Assembly (NCBI RefSeq): GCF_019599275.1
Contig: NZ_JAHZTD010000003.1
Location: 186,001 to 250,000, forward strand
DNA: 64,000 nt
Direction of reading: 5' to 3'
DNA from: Hymenobacter sp. HSC-4F20
GTDB lineage: Bacteria; Bacteroidota; Bacteroidia; Cytophagales; Hymenobacteraceae
Of this stretch, positions 35,160 to 44,061 are shown one piece after another. The notes beneath the pieces are model-generated. The model searched no databases and was not told where the DNA came from. It saw only the letters and a program-made list of their open reading frames with translations. Made by a program: the position numbers and the translations under genes. How positions within the stretch are numbered: the stretch's first letter is position 1; each line of letters begins with the position of its first letter.

Positions 35160-37067
35160 TTACGCCATCATATGCTTTTTCCACCACCACTGAAAAACAA
35201 TCAGGGCCCAGATGCGGGCGTGCACGTCGCCGGGGTTGGAGGAGAACAGCTGCCGCTTCAGGCCGCGGATGGCTTCTACGTCAAATACGCCCTGGGCTTC
35301 AATGAAGCCATCCGAAAGCAGGTCGTCTTCGATCAGGGGCCGCAACTCGCCGCGGAACCACTTGAGCAGGGGCACCTCAAAACCGTGCTTGGGGCGCTTA
35401 TATAACTCTTCGGGCAGCATCGGCCGAAAGGCATCCTGCACGATCTTCTTTTTCATCTTGCCGTCAATCTTGCTGGAGACGGGCAAAGAAAAGGCAAAGC
35501 GCACCACGTTAGGATCCAGGAAGGGCGGGCGTACTTCCAGGGAATTGGCCATGCTCATGAGGTCGACCTTGGCGAGCATGTCGTAGGGTAGCACCATTTT
35601 GGTATCGGTGAGCAGCACCTCGTTCAGGTCACCATCGGCGTGCAGGTCTTCCAGCAGATCTTTGCGGCGCTTCTCGGCCAGCTTCTTCCCTACCTTACGG
35701 CGCGAGGCGGCGCTGAGCAGGCTGCGCGCGTCCTTCTCGGAAGCGAACGATGCCCAGTCCCAGTACCGGTCTTTGGGACCAGAGAGCATGCCGCGGGAAA
35801 AGCGCTGGAACTGGCGCACCTTGTTGCCAAAAAAGGAGTTACGCGACTTGGGCAGAATATCCCAGAGCAGGTTTAGTCCCGTAACGGCTTCGGCCTTGAA
35901 GCCCCCTTGCCGCACCTGAAACTCGCCCATGTGCTTATTATAGCCCCCGAACAGCTCGTCAGCGCCATCGCCCGACAAGGCCACCGTAGCTTTTTCGCGG
36001 GTGCGCTTGCTTAGGATGTACACGGCCAGCGCCGAAGAGTCGGCGAAGGGCTCGTCAATGTAATTCAGGACATCGAAGATGTGGTCGTAGAGGTCCTGGT
36101 TGGTAAGGGAGAAGACCGTGTGGTTGGTTTTGTACTTGTCGGCCACCAGCTTAGCGTACTTCGTCTCATCGAAGAACGGCTCGTCGCGGTAGCCAATGCT
36201 GAACGTGTTCAAGTGCTGGGTATGCCGCGAAGCCAGGGCCACGATAACCGACGAGTCGATGCCGCCGCTCAAGAAGGCACCCAGCGGCACGTCGGCCACG
36301 AGCCGGCGGGCGGTAGCGTCGTCGAGTAGCTCCACGAGCTTGGCCTGTTGCTGCTCATAGGTAAGCTTATTTTTCTCGGCTTTCTTCGCGTCGTAGGGAA
36401 TCCTGTACCACCGCTTGCGCACTACTTTCTTCCCCTTCACGTAGAGGTAGTGGCCGGGCAGGAGCTTTTTCACTCCTTTAAAGATGGTAGCAGGGCCGGG
36501 AATGTAGTTTAGCTGCAGATAGTGGCTGAGCGACACATAATCCAGCTTGCGCGGCACTCCCAGGGCCAGCAACGACTTCATCTCAGAGGCAAACAATAGC
36601 TTATCCTCGTCGCGGTAAATCAGCAGGGGCTTCTCCCCCATCCGGTCGCGGGCCAGGAACACGGAATCTTCTTCCTTGTCGTAGATAGCAAAGTCGAAAA
36701 AGCCGTTCAGCTTTTTCAAGAAGTTGCGTCCCTCCGCCATGTACAGGTGCAGCACTACCTCCGTATCGGTCTGGGAGTGGAAGCGGTGTCCTTTATTGAG
36801 CAGCTTCTGGCGTAGCTCCTTGAAATTGAAAATCTCGCCGTTGAATACGATGGTGTAGCGGCCCGACTCATCCGTCATGGGCTGATTTCCGTCAGCCGTC
36901 AGGTCAAGAATAGCTAGGCGCCGAAACCCCAGCCCGCAGCGCTCATACGCGAAGTGCCCCTGGGAATCGGGGCCACGGCTAACAATGGCGTCGGTTGAGG
37001 CGCGCAGGGAGGCCAGCGAGTTGCGACCTGCTTCAGTAAAAGCGAATACTCCGGAGATTCCACACAT
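35160..37067 (-). CDS. asnB: Glutamine-dependent asparagine synthase-type amidotransferase
   Basis: Transfers amide nitrogen from glutamine. The start must be ATG 37067, because Cys2 (MCGISGVF) is the nucleophile of the N-terminal glutaminase domain (1-220, with FNGEIFNFKELR). The synthase half has the ATP loop LSGGIDSSVIVAL (about 266-278). At 635 residues it is longer than E. coli AsnB (554) and of the type often found in surface-glycan clusters, where it may amidate uronic acids; free asparagine synthesis is equally possible. The first gene of the locus, with a -7 box right in front. Confidence 0.9.
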   Translation of the reverse strand: MCGISGVFAFTEAGRNSLASLRASTDAIVSRGPDSQGHFAYERCGLGFRRLAILDLTADGNQPMTDESGRYTIVFNGEIFNFKELRQKLLNKGHRFHSQTDTEVVLHLYMAEGRNFLKKLNGFFDFAIYDKEEDSVFLARDRMGEKPLLIYRDEDKLLFASEMKSLLALGVPRKLDYVSLSHYLQLNYIPGPATIFKGVKKLLPGHYLYVKGKKVVRKRWYRIPYDAKKAEKNKLTYEQQQAKLVELLDDATARRLVADVPLGAFLSGGIDSSVIVALASRHTQHLNTFSIGYRDEPFFDETKYAKLVADKYKTNHTVFSLTNQDLYDHIFDVLNYIDEPFADSSALAVYILSKRTREKATVALSGDGADELFGGYNKHMGEFQVRQGGFKAEAVTGLNLLWDILPKSRNSFFGNKVRQFQRFSRGMLSGPKDRYWDWASFASEKDARSLLSAASRRKVGKKLAEKRRKDLLEDLHADGDLNEVLLTDTKMVLPYDMLAKVDLMSMANSLEVRPPFLDPNVVRFAFSLPVSSKIDGKMKKKIVQDAFRPMLPEELYKRPKHGFEVPLLKWFRGELRPLIEDDLLSDGFIEAQGVFDVEAIRGLKRQLFSSNPGDVHARIWALIVFQWWWKKHMMA

Positions 37068-37075
37068 AAGGCGGG

Positions 37076-37083
37076 CAAAAGTA
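37076..37083 (-). promoter_or_regulatory. -7 box of asnB, next to the start codon
   Basis: TACTTTTG on the minus strand matches TAnnTTTG and ends 8 nt before the ATG at 37067. A TTG lies at N23 rather than the ideal N19. Confidence 0.55.
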
Positions 37084-37194
37084 CGAACTATCGGGACTTG
37101 AGTTTGCAAAAACTACAAGCGTCTGCCCGCAACCAAAGCCGTGCCACGTTAGTACACAACCGTGGAATAGTTGTTTTCCCAACCCCGCCCTATC

Positions 37195-37725
37195 ATGACT
37201 CTACAAGATCAGCTAACTCTTCAGCAGCAATTTGAAGCCGCCGTATCGCGCGTTGATAATCTTCCCGGTGACCAGGCTGCCGCCCACATGACGGACCTCT
37301 ACGGCTTGTATAAGCAAGCTACCGAAGGCGACCATGACACCCAGCACGATGAAGTAGGCGACGACACGCCCGACAACCCGAACGGTCCGAAAGGCCTTTC
37401 GCAAGCCCAGTGGGATGCCTGGAGCAAGTACAAAGGCGTTCATCAGGACGATGCCCGCCGCCAGTACATCCAGAAAGTAACCGAAATAGCCGGCCCCGTC
37501 GGCGAAAAAACCACTATTATCACCGGTAACGGCCAGCCAGCAACGGGCTCGCAAGTAGGGGGAGCCGATGCTGCTTCCGGCCCGGAAGTGCAGCCCAATG
37601 ATAACACAACGCTTGCCCAGCAGCCCAGCACGCAGCCAGGCGTATCACAAGGCGGTTTGCGAGGAGACATTACTGCCGGTGCTCCTTATGGAGGCGAGGA
37701 TAAGCTAAAGGGCGACCAGAGCTAG
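37195..37725 (+). CDS. Acyl-CoA-binding protein with disordered tail
   Basis: A 176-residue protein whose first 95 residues match the ACBP four-helix fold: QQFEAAVSRVDNL, the highly typical LYGLYKQATEGDHD and the helix QWDAWSKYKGVHQDDARRQY. ACBPs bind long-chain acyl-CoA in the cytoplasm. The tail (about 100-176) is rich in Gly, Gln, Pro and Asp and looks unstructured. I use ATG 37195 (MTLQDQLTL) rather than 37171. Divergent from asnB. Confidence 0.85.
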   Translation: MTLQDQLTLQQQFEAAVSRVDNLPGDQAAAHMTDLYGLYKQATEGDHDTQHDEVGDDTPDNPNGPKGLSQAQWDAWSKYKGVHQDDARRQYIQKVTEIAGPVGEKTTIITGNGQPATGSQVGGADAASGPEVQPNDNTTLAQQPSTQPGVSQGGLRGDITAGAPYGGEDKLKGDQS

Positions 37726-37805
37726 TCACAGATTTTCGCAGATGGGAACGGACTGATCGAATTTTACAGAGGAGCCTGTTCTTCTACACTACCCGCTCTC
37801 CAAGT

Positions 37806-37836
37806 AAAAAGCCCCACTCTCGGTGGGGCTTTTTTG
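37806..37836. terminator. Bidirectional terminator
   Basis: Stem AAAAAGCCCCAC/GTGGGGCTTTTTT with a 5-nt loop. The T-run serves the acyl-CoA-binding gene on plus, the A-run serves the convergent glcD gene on minus. Confidence 0.85.
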
Positions 37837-37904
37837 TGCTTTACATCAGGCGCTGGACGGTCTGTGAATCCGACTAATACGTTTGTAGCTGCAATTATCC
37901 GTAC

Positions 37905-39314
37905 TCAGAAGATCTTGCCGGGATTCATAATGCCGTGCGGGTCAAACACCTGCTTGATACCGCGCATCAGGTTGAGGTTGGCTTCTTTCAGGGCGATACC
38001 GACGTATCCTTTTTGCACCAGCCCGATGCCATGCTCTCCCGAGATAGTGCCCCCCAGTTTCACGCACAGTTCGAAAATCTCCGTGATGGGTTGGCGCAGG
38101 CCTACATTCCACTGCTCGTCCGTTAGCTCACCCCGAATGATATTCACGTGCAAATTGCCGTCGCCGGCGTGGCCGTAGCACACGCTCTTGAAGCCGTAGC
38201 GCGCGCCAATTTCCTTTACGCCTTTGAGAAGCATTGGTAGCTCGGCGCGGGGTACTACAGTGTCCTCCTCTTTGTAGACCGAGTTGTACCGCACAGAATT
38301 GCCAATGTTGCGTCGTATTTTCCAGAGTTCCTCTTTCTGGGTAGCCGTGTCGGCAAGTAAGATTTCTCCTACGTCATAGTGCTCCAACACGGCATACACC
38401 TGCTCAGCCTCTTTATATAGCTGTTCCAGATCCTGGCCATCCAATTCAATAAGCAGGTGCGCCATAATATCGTCTGGCAGGGCGAGCGGAATTTTCAGGT
38501 AGTCCGATGACCACGCTATAGCTTCCCGCTCCATGAATTCCATGCCGGAGGGGACAATTCCGGCCCGAAATACAGCCGAGACGGCCTCGGCTGCCTGGGC
38601 TTCCTGGCGGAAGGGCACCAGCATCAGAATGTTGTGCTGCGGATATGGCAGCAAGCGGAACACCACCTTAGTAATAATCCCAAGCGTTCCTTCCGAACCT
38701 ACCATCAGCTGCGTGAGATTGTAGCCGGTGGAGTTTTTCAAAGTATTAGCCGCCGTCCAGATGATTTCGCCCGTAGGCAGCACTACCTGCAGGTTCAGCA
38801 CGTAGTCGCGCGTAGTACCATATTTCACGGCTTTAGGCCCGCCGCTGCTGTGAGCCAGGTTGCCACCCAGAAAACAGCTGCCCTTACTAGCCGGGTCGGG
38901 AGGGTAGAACAAGCCTACCTCCTTTACGGCATTCTGAAACACCTCATTTACTACTCCGGGCTCCACAGTAGCCTGTAGGTTGCGCTCGTCAATTTGCAGG
39001 ATGCGATTAAGCCGCTCGGTACTCAAAACCAACCCGTTGTGAATAGGCAGAGCCCCCCCGCTCAGGCCAGTTCCTGCCCCACGGGCCGTCACCGGAATCC
39101 GGTGCTCGTGGCAGAGGCGCACAATGGCACTTACTTCCTCTGCGTTAGCGGGACGCACTACCACCTCAGGAGCAAAGTGCAGGTCTTCCGTATGGTCACG
39201 CCCATAAGTAGCATACACATCCGCCTCCACCCGATGCGCGGTAAGCACGTGCTGGGTTCCAACAACGGCTTCAAATTCAGCCACCAGGGCGGGAGTCAAA
39301 ACTTGATATTCCAT
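37905..39314 (-). CDS. glcD: FAD-linked 2-hydroxyacid dehydrogenase (GlcD family)
   Basis: A 469-residue flavoprotein that oxidises D-lactate, glycolate or a similar 2-hydroxyacid. The FAD-binding PCMH region shows VTARGAGTGLSGGALPIHNG (about 75-94) and GGNLAHSSGGPKAVKYG; the C-terminal end has the family signature YGHAGDGNLHVNI and GEHGIGLVQKGYV. Start at MEYQVLTPAL (39314); the upstream extension runs across the divergent promoter. No GlcE or GlcF partner adjacent. Confidence 0.9.
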   Translation of the reverse strand: MEYQVLTPALVAEFEAVVGTQHVLTAHRVEADVYATYGRDHTEDLHFAPEVVVRPANAEEVSAIVRLCHEHRIPVTARGAGTGLSGGALPIHNGLVLSTERLNRILQIDERNLQATVEPGVVNEVFQNAVKEVGLFYPPDPASKGSCFLGGNLAHSSGGPKAVKYGTTRDYVLNLQVVLPTGEIIWTAANTLKNSTGYNLTQLMVGSEGTLGIITKVVFRLLPYPQHNILMLVPFRQEAQAAEAVSAVFRAGIVPSGMEFMEREAIAWSSDYLKIPLALPDDIMAHLLIELDGQDLEQLYKEAEQVYAVLEHYDVGEILLADTATQKEELWKIRRNIGNSVRYNSVYKEEDTVVPRAELPMLLKGVKEIGARYGFKSVCYGHAGDGNLHVNIIRGELTDEQWNVGLRQPITEIFELCVKLGGTISGEHGIGLVQKGYVGIALKEANLNLMRGIKQVFDPHGIMNPGKIF

Positions 39315-39343
39315 ATATAGAGGAGTGAAATGACAGCGTCGCT

Positions 39344-39351
39344 TATCTTTG
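39344..39351 (+). promoter_or_regulatory. -7 box before the NlpC/P60 gene
   Basis: TATCTTTG matches TAnnTTTG. It lies between two candidate ATGs (39330 and 39357), favouring the second as the real start with little or no leader. Confidence 0.5.
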
Positions 39352-39356
39352 TTCCG

Positions 39357-40043
39357 ATGCGGGAACACGTTACGAAGGTACAGCATTCGGCGCAGTGGCA
39401 GCGGCCCCTGTTAGCTATCTTACTGTTGGTCTTGGGAAGTTGGCTGGCGGCTTGTAGCAGCACCAGCAAAGTAAATTACCGAAACGGCCGTTACTATTCG
39501 GCCCGCGACATGGCGCGCATGAAAGCAGCCAACCGGCGGCGCAGTGTTGCCGCGCCTACGGTTAAATCAAAGGTTAAGACATCAACCGCCACGGGAAAAG
39601 CCAAGAGTGTAGTACGCCGGCCGGCGCCAGCCCGTCCATTGCCCGCAAACGTTCCGCGCCAGATGGCAGTAGTTATTGAGACAGCGCGCTCATTCCAAGG
39701 TACCCCCTATAAGTTTGGCGGTACAACCCGGCAGGGCATGGATTGCTCGGGCCTTCTATTGGAATCTTTTGCGGCCATCAACGTAGCCATTCCGCGCTCC
39801 AGCAACGAGCAGGCTCTGTGGGGTGAGCCCGTACGGCCCCAGGATTTGCGAGCAGGCGATTTGGTATTTTTCGGAGCTTCACCTGGCAGTGCTACCATTA
39901 CGCACGTAGGTTTAATTACGGAAGCTTCGGCGGAAAGTGTTCAGTTCATTCACTCTTCCAGTTCGTTAGGTGTAATAGAAAATGCTTTGGAAACCGATTA
40001 CTACCTAAGCAGATTCATTAAGGCAGTACGACCAAGATTGTGA
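39357..40043 (+). CDS. NlpC/P60-family cell-wall peptidase lipoprotein
   Basis: A 228-residue lipoprotein: hydrophobic segment then lipobox LAAC with the acylated Cys near residue 33, a basic Pro/Arg/Lys-rich linker, and an NlpC/P60 domain (about 105-228) with catalytic Cys in GMDCSGLLLES, His in ITHVGLITE and a third His in FIHSSSS. It should cut peptide stems of peptidoglycan. Start chosen at 39357 because the TATCTTTG box overlaps the region before it; ATG 39330 is possible. Confidence 0.87.
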   Translation: MREHVTKVQHSAQWQRPLLAILLLVLGSWLAACSSTSKVNYRNGRYYSARDMARMKAANRRRSVAAPTVKSKVKTSTATGKAKSVVRRPAPARPLPANVPRQMAVVIETARSFQGTPYKFGGTTRQGMDCSGLLLESFAAINVAIPRSSNEQALWGEPVRPQDLRAGDLVFFGASPGSATITHVGLITEASAESVQFIHSSSSLGVIENALETDYYLSRFIKAVRPRL

Positions 40044-40053
40044 ATTTCCCCCT

Positions 40054-40061
40054 TACCTTTG
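40054..40061 (+). promoter_or_regulatory. -7 box of the TonB-receptor gene
   Basis: TACCTTTG, 123 nt before the ATG at 40185, implying a leader of about 115 nt. TTG at 40038-40040 is closer than the ideal N19. Confidence 0.5.
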
Positions 40062-40184
40062 CAGGGCTCTTGGCCTCTGACGTTCTAGATTTCATAACAC
40101 TGGCGTAACACAATCAGGTTTTGGAAGCCGTAGTTTTGCGCCGCTTTTTCTCAGCACACTTTTTTCATCAATCCCCCCTCATTT

Positions 40185-43100
40185 ATGAGAAACAACCTTT
40201 ACGCCTCCGTGATGCTGGCGCCTTTGGCAGTCCTGGCGGCGCACGTAAGCTGGGCGCAGGGTACCACCACTTCAGCCATGAACGGTGTTATTACCGATAA
40301 GGCTGGCGAGGGCTTGCCCGGAGCTACAGTAATTGCCGTGCACACCCCGACTAACACGCAGTACGTGGCGCCGACCAACTCGGAGGGTCGATTTAACCTG
40401 CAGAATATGCGGGTGGGTGGTCCGTATACCATACGGATTACTTTTGTGGGCTACAAGGAAGCTGTGCGGGAAAACATCTTCCTGACGCTGGGCCAGAACC
40501 TGCGTCTTGACATCAACCTGAGCGAATCGGAGCAGGTACTGGGCGAAGTAGTAGTAAGCGGCCGTCAAGATCCGGTTATCAACGCCGGCCGGACGGGTGC
40601 TGCCACTACAGTACAACGTGAGCAGATTGAGCGTCTGCCCACTCTGAACCGTTCGCTAAACGATTTCACCCGTTTGACCCCGCAGGCAAATGGTCAAAGC
40701 TTTGGTGGCCGTAGCGGTAGCTTCAACAACATTACGGTTGATGGTGCCATCTTCAACAATGCCTTCGGCCTGTCGTCGACGGTAGGTGGTCAGGCCGGTG
40801 CTCAGCCCATCTCGCTGGACGCTATCGACCAGATTCAGGTGAGCATCGCTCCTTTCGACGTTCGTCAGGGCTCCTTTACGGGTGCTGGTATTAACGTAGT
40901 AACCCGCTCCGGCACCAACAAATTCTCGGGCTCCATCTACGGCTTCTACCGCGACCAGAACCTGGTAGGTAGCAAAGTAGGCGACTTCGAGCAAGATTAC
41001 CCCAAGTTCCGCCTGCATAATGAAGGCTTCCGCGTAGGTGGCCCAATCATTAAGGACAAGCTGTTCTTCTTCGTAAACGGAGAGCGGGAACGTCGTAACG
41101 ATCCGCCCACGGGTAACTTCACCGCTAACCGCGCCGACACGCCGCCCGCTGCTGGCTCGCAGACTTCGGCCGCCTCGGCTCGTGACCTCAATGCGCTGCG
41201 CAACTTCCTGCAGGAGCAGTATGGTTACAACGCTGGGGAGTATGAAAACTACCAGCTGCGCTCCAACAGCGACAAGATTACGGCGAAGCTTGACTGGAAC
41301 ATCAGCCAGAACCACCGCTTCAACATCAAGTATAACTTCCTGAAGTCGTACTCTGATATTCCGCCGAGCACCTCAGGCGCTATCAACAACCAACGCTCTC
41401 AGTCGCAGTTCGGTTTGCCGTTCTCGTCGTCGTACTACACGATCAACAACAACCTGAACTCGCTGATTGCTGAATTAAACAGCACCTTCGGCGGCGGCCG
41501 CTTCTCAAACAACCTGACGGCTGGCTACTCGGCCTTCCGCGACTTCCGCGAAAGCAGCGGTGGTATTTTCCCGCTGGTTGACATTGGTACTGGCATCGGT
41601 CGCAGCACAGGTGCCGCTCTGAATGGTATCACGGCCTCTAACTCGCTGACTTCGTTTGGCTACGAGCCCTTCTCGGCTTTCAACATCCTGAACTCGGATG
41701 TGTACCAGTTCGGTGACAACTTTACCGCTTACCTGGGTAAGCACAACGTAACGGTTGGTACCTACAACGAATTCTACAAGTTCCGGAACGGCTTCGCTCC
41801 CAACTACTACGGTAACTATTCGTTCAACTCGCTCGAAGACTTCTACGCTTCGGCTGGTTTCAACTACGACCGGGCTACCGGTACCTATACCCCGCTGGCT
41901 GCCGGGGCCACCCGCCCCGGTCCGGCTCGCTACAACCTGCAGTACTCGGCTCTGCCGGGCGGTGAGTTCCCCTACGCTGATATCACGGCTGCTCAGCTTG
42001 GCCTGTATGCCCAGGACGAATGGTCGCCGCGTAACAACCTACGGGTAACTTACGGGGTACGGGCTGACTTGCCTTTCGTGACGTCAGATCTGCAGCAGAA
42101 CACGAATGCAGCTAACCTGACCTTCCGCGACGGGGTAAAAATTAATACCAGCCAGCTGCCCAAGAAGCAGGTTCTGTTCTCGCCCCGCGTTGGTTTCAAC
42201 TGGGATGTAAACGACGACAAGAAAACGCAGGTACGCGGTGGTACGGGTATCTTTACGGGCCGTGTACCGTTCGTATGGTTGTCAAACCAGGCCAGCAACA
42301 ACGGGGTGCAGTTCGGCTCGTTCAGCACTTCGGGCTCAGTAGCTACTACCAACAGCGCCGGAGTAACAAACCCCAACGCGTCCATCTACCCCTTCAGCCC
42401 GAACGTAGATGCTTACCGCCCGCAGAATGCAGCGGCTAACACGGCCTACAACCTGGCCGTAACGGATGAGAACTTCAAGTTCCCGCAGGTATGGCGCAGC
42501 AACCTGGCCGTTGACCAGCAGCTGATTGGTGGCATCATTGGTACTCTGGAAGCATTCTACACCCGCGACATTAACGCAGTGTACCACCAGAACGTGAACC
42601 TGCCGGGCAGCGAAGAAGCTCCTTTCGCCCGTTCCAACGGCGCAGACACCCGGCCGATCTTCTACACCTTCGGTGCTCCCCAGACCGGTGCCAATGCTGG
42701 CTTGGTAACTGCTACTCGTAACTACCAGATTTACGGTGGTCGTGGTGGCGCTACGGCGGCTAACCCCAACATCAGCGACGCCATCCTGATGAAGAACACC
42801 AACAAGGGGTATTCGTATGCCGTTACCGCGCAGTTGCAGAAATCGTTCAGCAGCGGCCTGTACCTGAGTGCTGCTTACACCTACTCGGACGCTCGTTCGG
42901 TAAACGACGGCGGCTCGATTGCACAGTCTATCTGGCGTGACCGTGCCGTATCCGGTGACCCGAATGCGGAAGCCCTCAGCTACTCGAACTTCCTGCAGCA
43001 GCACCGCGTGATTGGTTCGGTGTCGTACCGCAAGGAGTACTTGGGGCACTTGGCTACTACCCTCTCGCTGTTCTACGAAGCTGCTCCGGCCGGTCGTTTC

Positions 43101-43679
43101 TCCTACGTATACTCGGGTGACATGAACGGGGACAATCAGACGTCGAATGACCTGATGTACATCCCGCGCAACCAGAGCGAAATCAATCTGCGCCCGGTAA
43201 CCACCAACGGGGTAACCTACAGCGCAGCACAGCAGTGGGCTGACCTGGATGCATACATCAACCAGGACAAGTACCTGAGCAAGCACCGTGGTGAGTACGC
43301 TGAGCGTAACGGAGCCGTTCGTCCGTGGCAGAACCGCCTCGACGCTCGTCTGCTGCAGGACATCTTCACCAACATCGGTGAGAACCGCAACTCGCTGCAG
43401 CTGAGCATCGACGTCTTCAACATCGGCAACCTGATCAACAGCGACTGGGGTGTGTTCCAGACTACGAACCGCACCAACCCGCTCACGTTCTCTGGTTACA
43501 ACCAGCAGGGTCAGCCGGTATTTGAATACCGTTACCTGACTAACCCCACCTCGACGACCGTGAATGGCACGACGACGGTGACTCCGGGTGTGCCGCTGTC
43601 ACAGACTTTCCGTAACGATACCGGTGGTATTGGTTCCCGCTGGCAGGGCCAGATCGGCCTGCGCTACATCTTCAACTAA
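40185..43679 (+). CDS. TonB-dependent outer-membrane receptor (Oar-like)
   Basis: An 1164-residue outer-membrane protein. Order: signal peptide (MRNNLYASVMLAPLAVLAAHVSWAQ start), a carboxypeptidase-regulatory-like beta sandwich (about 30-110, GVITDKAGEGLPGATVIAVH), a plug domain (about 120-250, ITVDGAIFNN, GAGINVVTRSGTN) and a long beta-barrel ending in GLRYIFN with terminal aromatic. No SusD partner follows, so it is Oar-like rather than a SusC glycan importer. It prefers GGT, GCT, CGT and AAC codons more than its neighbours do, as expected of an abundant protein. Own promoter and terminator. Confidence 0.92.
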   Translation: MRNNLYASVMLAPLAVLAAHVSWAQGTTTSAMNGVITDKAGEGLPGATVIAVHTPTNTQYVAPTNSEGRFNLQNMRVGGPYTIRITFVGYKEAVRENIFLTLGQNLRLDINLSESEQVLGEVVVSGRQDPVINAGRTGAATTVQREQIERLPTLNRSLNDFTRLTPQANGQSFGGRSGSFNNITVDGAIFNNAFGLSSTVGGQAGAQPISLDAIDQIQVSIAPFDVRQGSFTGAGINVVTRSGTNKFSGSIYGFYRDQNLVGSKVGDFEQDYPKFRLHNEGFRVGGPIIKDKLFFFVNGERERRNDPPTGNFTANRADTPPAAGSQTSAASARDLNALRNFLQEQYGYNAGEYENYQLRSNSDKITAKLDWNISQNHRFNIKYNFLKSYSDIPPSTSGAINNQRSQSQFGLPFSSSYYTINNNLNSLIAELNSTFGGGRFSNNLTAGYSAFRDFRESSGGIFPLVDIGTGIGRSTGAALNGITASNSLTSFGYEPFSAFNILNSDVYQFGDNFTAYLGKHNVTVGTYNEFYKFRNGFAPNYYGNYSFNSLEDFYASAGFNYDRATGTYTPLAAGATRPGPARYNLQYSALPGGEFPYADITAAQLGLYAQDEWSPRNNLRVTYGVRADLPFVTSDLQQNTNAANLTFRDGVKINTSQLPKKQVLFSPRVGFNWDVNDDKKTQVRGGTGIFTGRVPFVWLSNQASNNGVQFGSFSTSGSVATTNSAGVTNPNASIYPFSPNVDAYRPQNAAANTAYNLAVTDENFKFPQVWRSNLAVDQQLIGGIIGTLEAFYTRDINAVYHQNVNLPGSEEAPFARSNGADTRPIFYTFGAPQTGANAGLVTATRNYQIYGGRGGATAANPNISDAILMKNTNKGYSYAVTAQLQKSFSSGLYLSAAYTYSDARSVNDGGSIAQSIWRDRAVSGDPNAEALSYSNFLQQHRVIGSVSYRKEYLGHLATTLSLFYEAAPAGRFSYVYSGDMNGDNQTSNDLMYIPRNQSEINLRPVTTNGVTYSAAQQWADLDAYINQDKYLSKHRGEYAERNGAVRPWQNRLDARLLQDIFTNIGENRNSLQLSIDVFNIGNLINSDWGVFQTTNRTNPLTFSGYNQQGQPVFEYRYLTNPTSTTVNGTTTVTPGVPLSQTFRNDTGGIGSRWQGQIGLRYIFN

Positions 43680-43700
43680 ACCAATGGTTTAGGTTCTAAA

Positions 43701-43736
43701 AAGTGGGCTGACGATAGTGTCAGCCCACTTTTTTTA
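43701..43736 (+). terminator. Terminator of the TonB-receptor gene
   Basis: Perfect 12-bp stem (AAGTGGGCTGAC/GTCAGCCCACTT), 6-nt loop, then a run of T (43729-43735). It lies 21 bp beyond the stop codon. Confidence 0.9.
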
Positions 43737-43779
43737 TGCGGTAATTGAAAATATTTTTCACTTTTTTTGAGGCAAAAAC

Positions 43780-43809
43780 TTGCAGATTCGAAAAGCCGCA
43801 GTACTTTTG
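43780..43809 (+). promoter_or_regulatory. Full Bacteroidota promoter of the tRNA gene
   Basis: TTG at 43780-43782, exactly 19 nt, then TACTTTTG at 43802-43809. This is the textbook -33/-7 arrangement of Bacteroidota and the best promoter of the window; the transcript would start near 43815. Confidence 0.8.
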
Positions 43810-43847
43810 TCACACCAAACGCAACCGGCGAATGGGTTATCAAAAAC

Positions 43848-43921
<74 letters not shown>

Positions 43922-43930
43922 CTCTCGTTA

Positions 43931-43961
43931 AAAAAGCCTGACCGAAAAGTCAGGCTTTTTT
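43931..43961 (+). terminator. tRNA terminator
   Basis: Stem GCCTGAC/GTCAGGC, loop CGAAAA, flanked by A-run and T6. It lies 10 nt past the tRNA. Confidence 0.88.
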
Positions 43962-43990
43962 GTTAATACCCCGTTTGCCCGCTAAGTACA

Positions 43991-44044
43991 TAAAACCCCA
44001 AAGGCCACTCTCAGTAAGCACCGAGAGTGGCCTTTGGGGTTTTA
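43991..44044. terminator. 22-bp perfect palindrome after cysK
   Basis: Perfect 22-bp arms (43991-44012 and 44023-44044; core CCCCAAAGGCCACTCTC) with a 10-nt loop. It ends 17 bp before the cysK stop codon on the minus strand, where it would act as a terminator with TTTTA at the end, and it insulates the tRNA gene. Confidence 0.75.
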
Positions 44045-44061
44045 TAGAGACGTGCTACCCC

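Noticed and set aside
42336..43286. 316-residue minus-strand frame inside the TonB receptor gene
   Set aside because: Shadow of the receptor's codon pattern; no start signal or domain.
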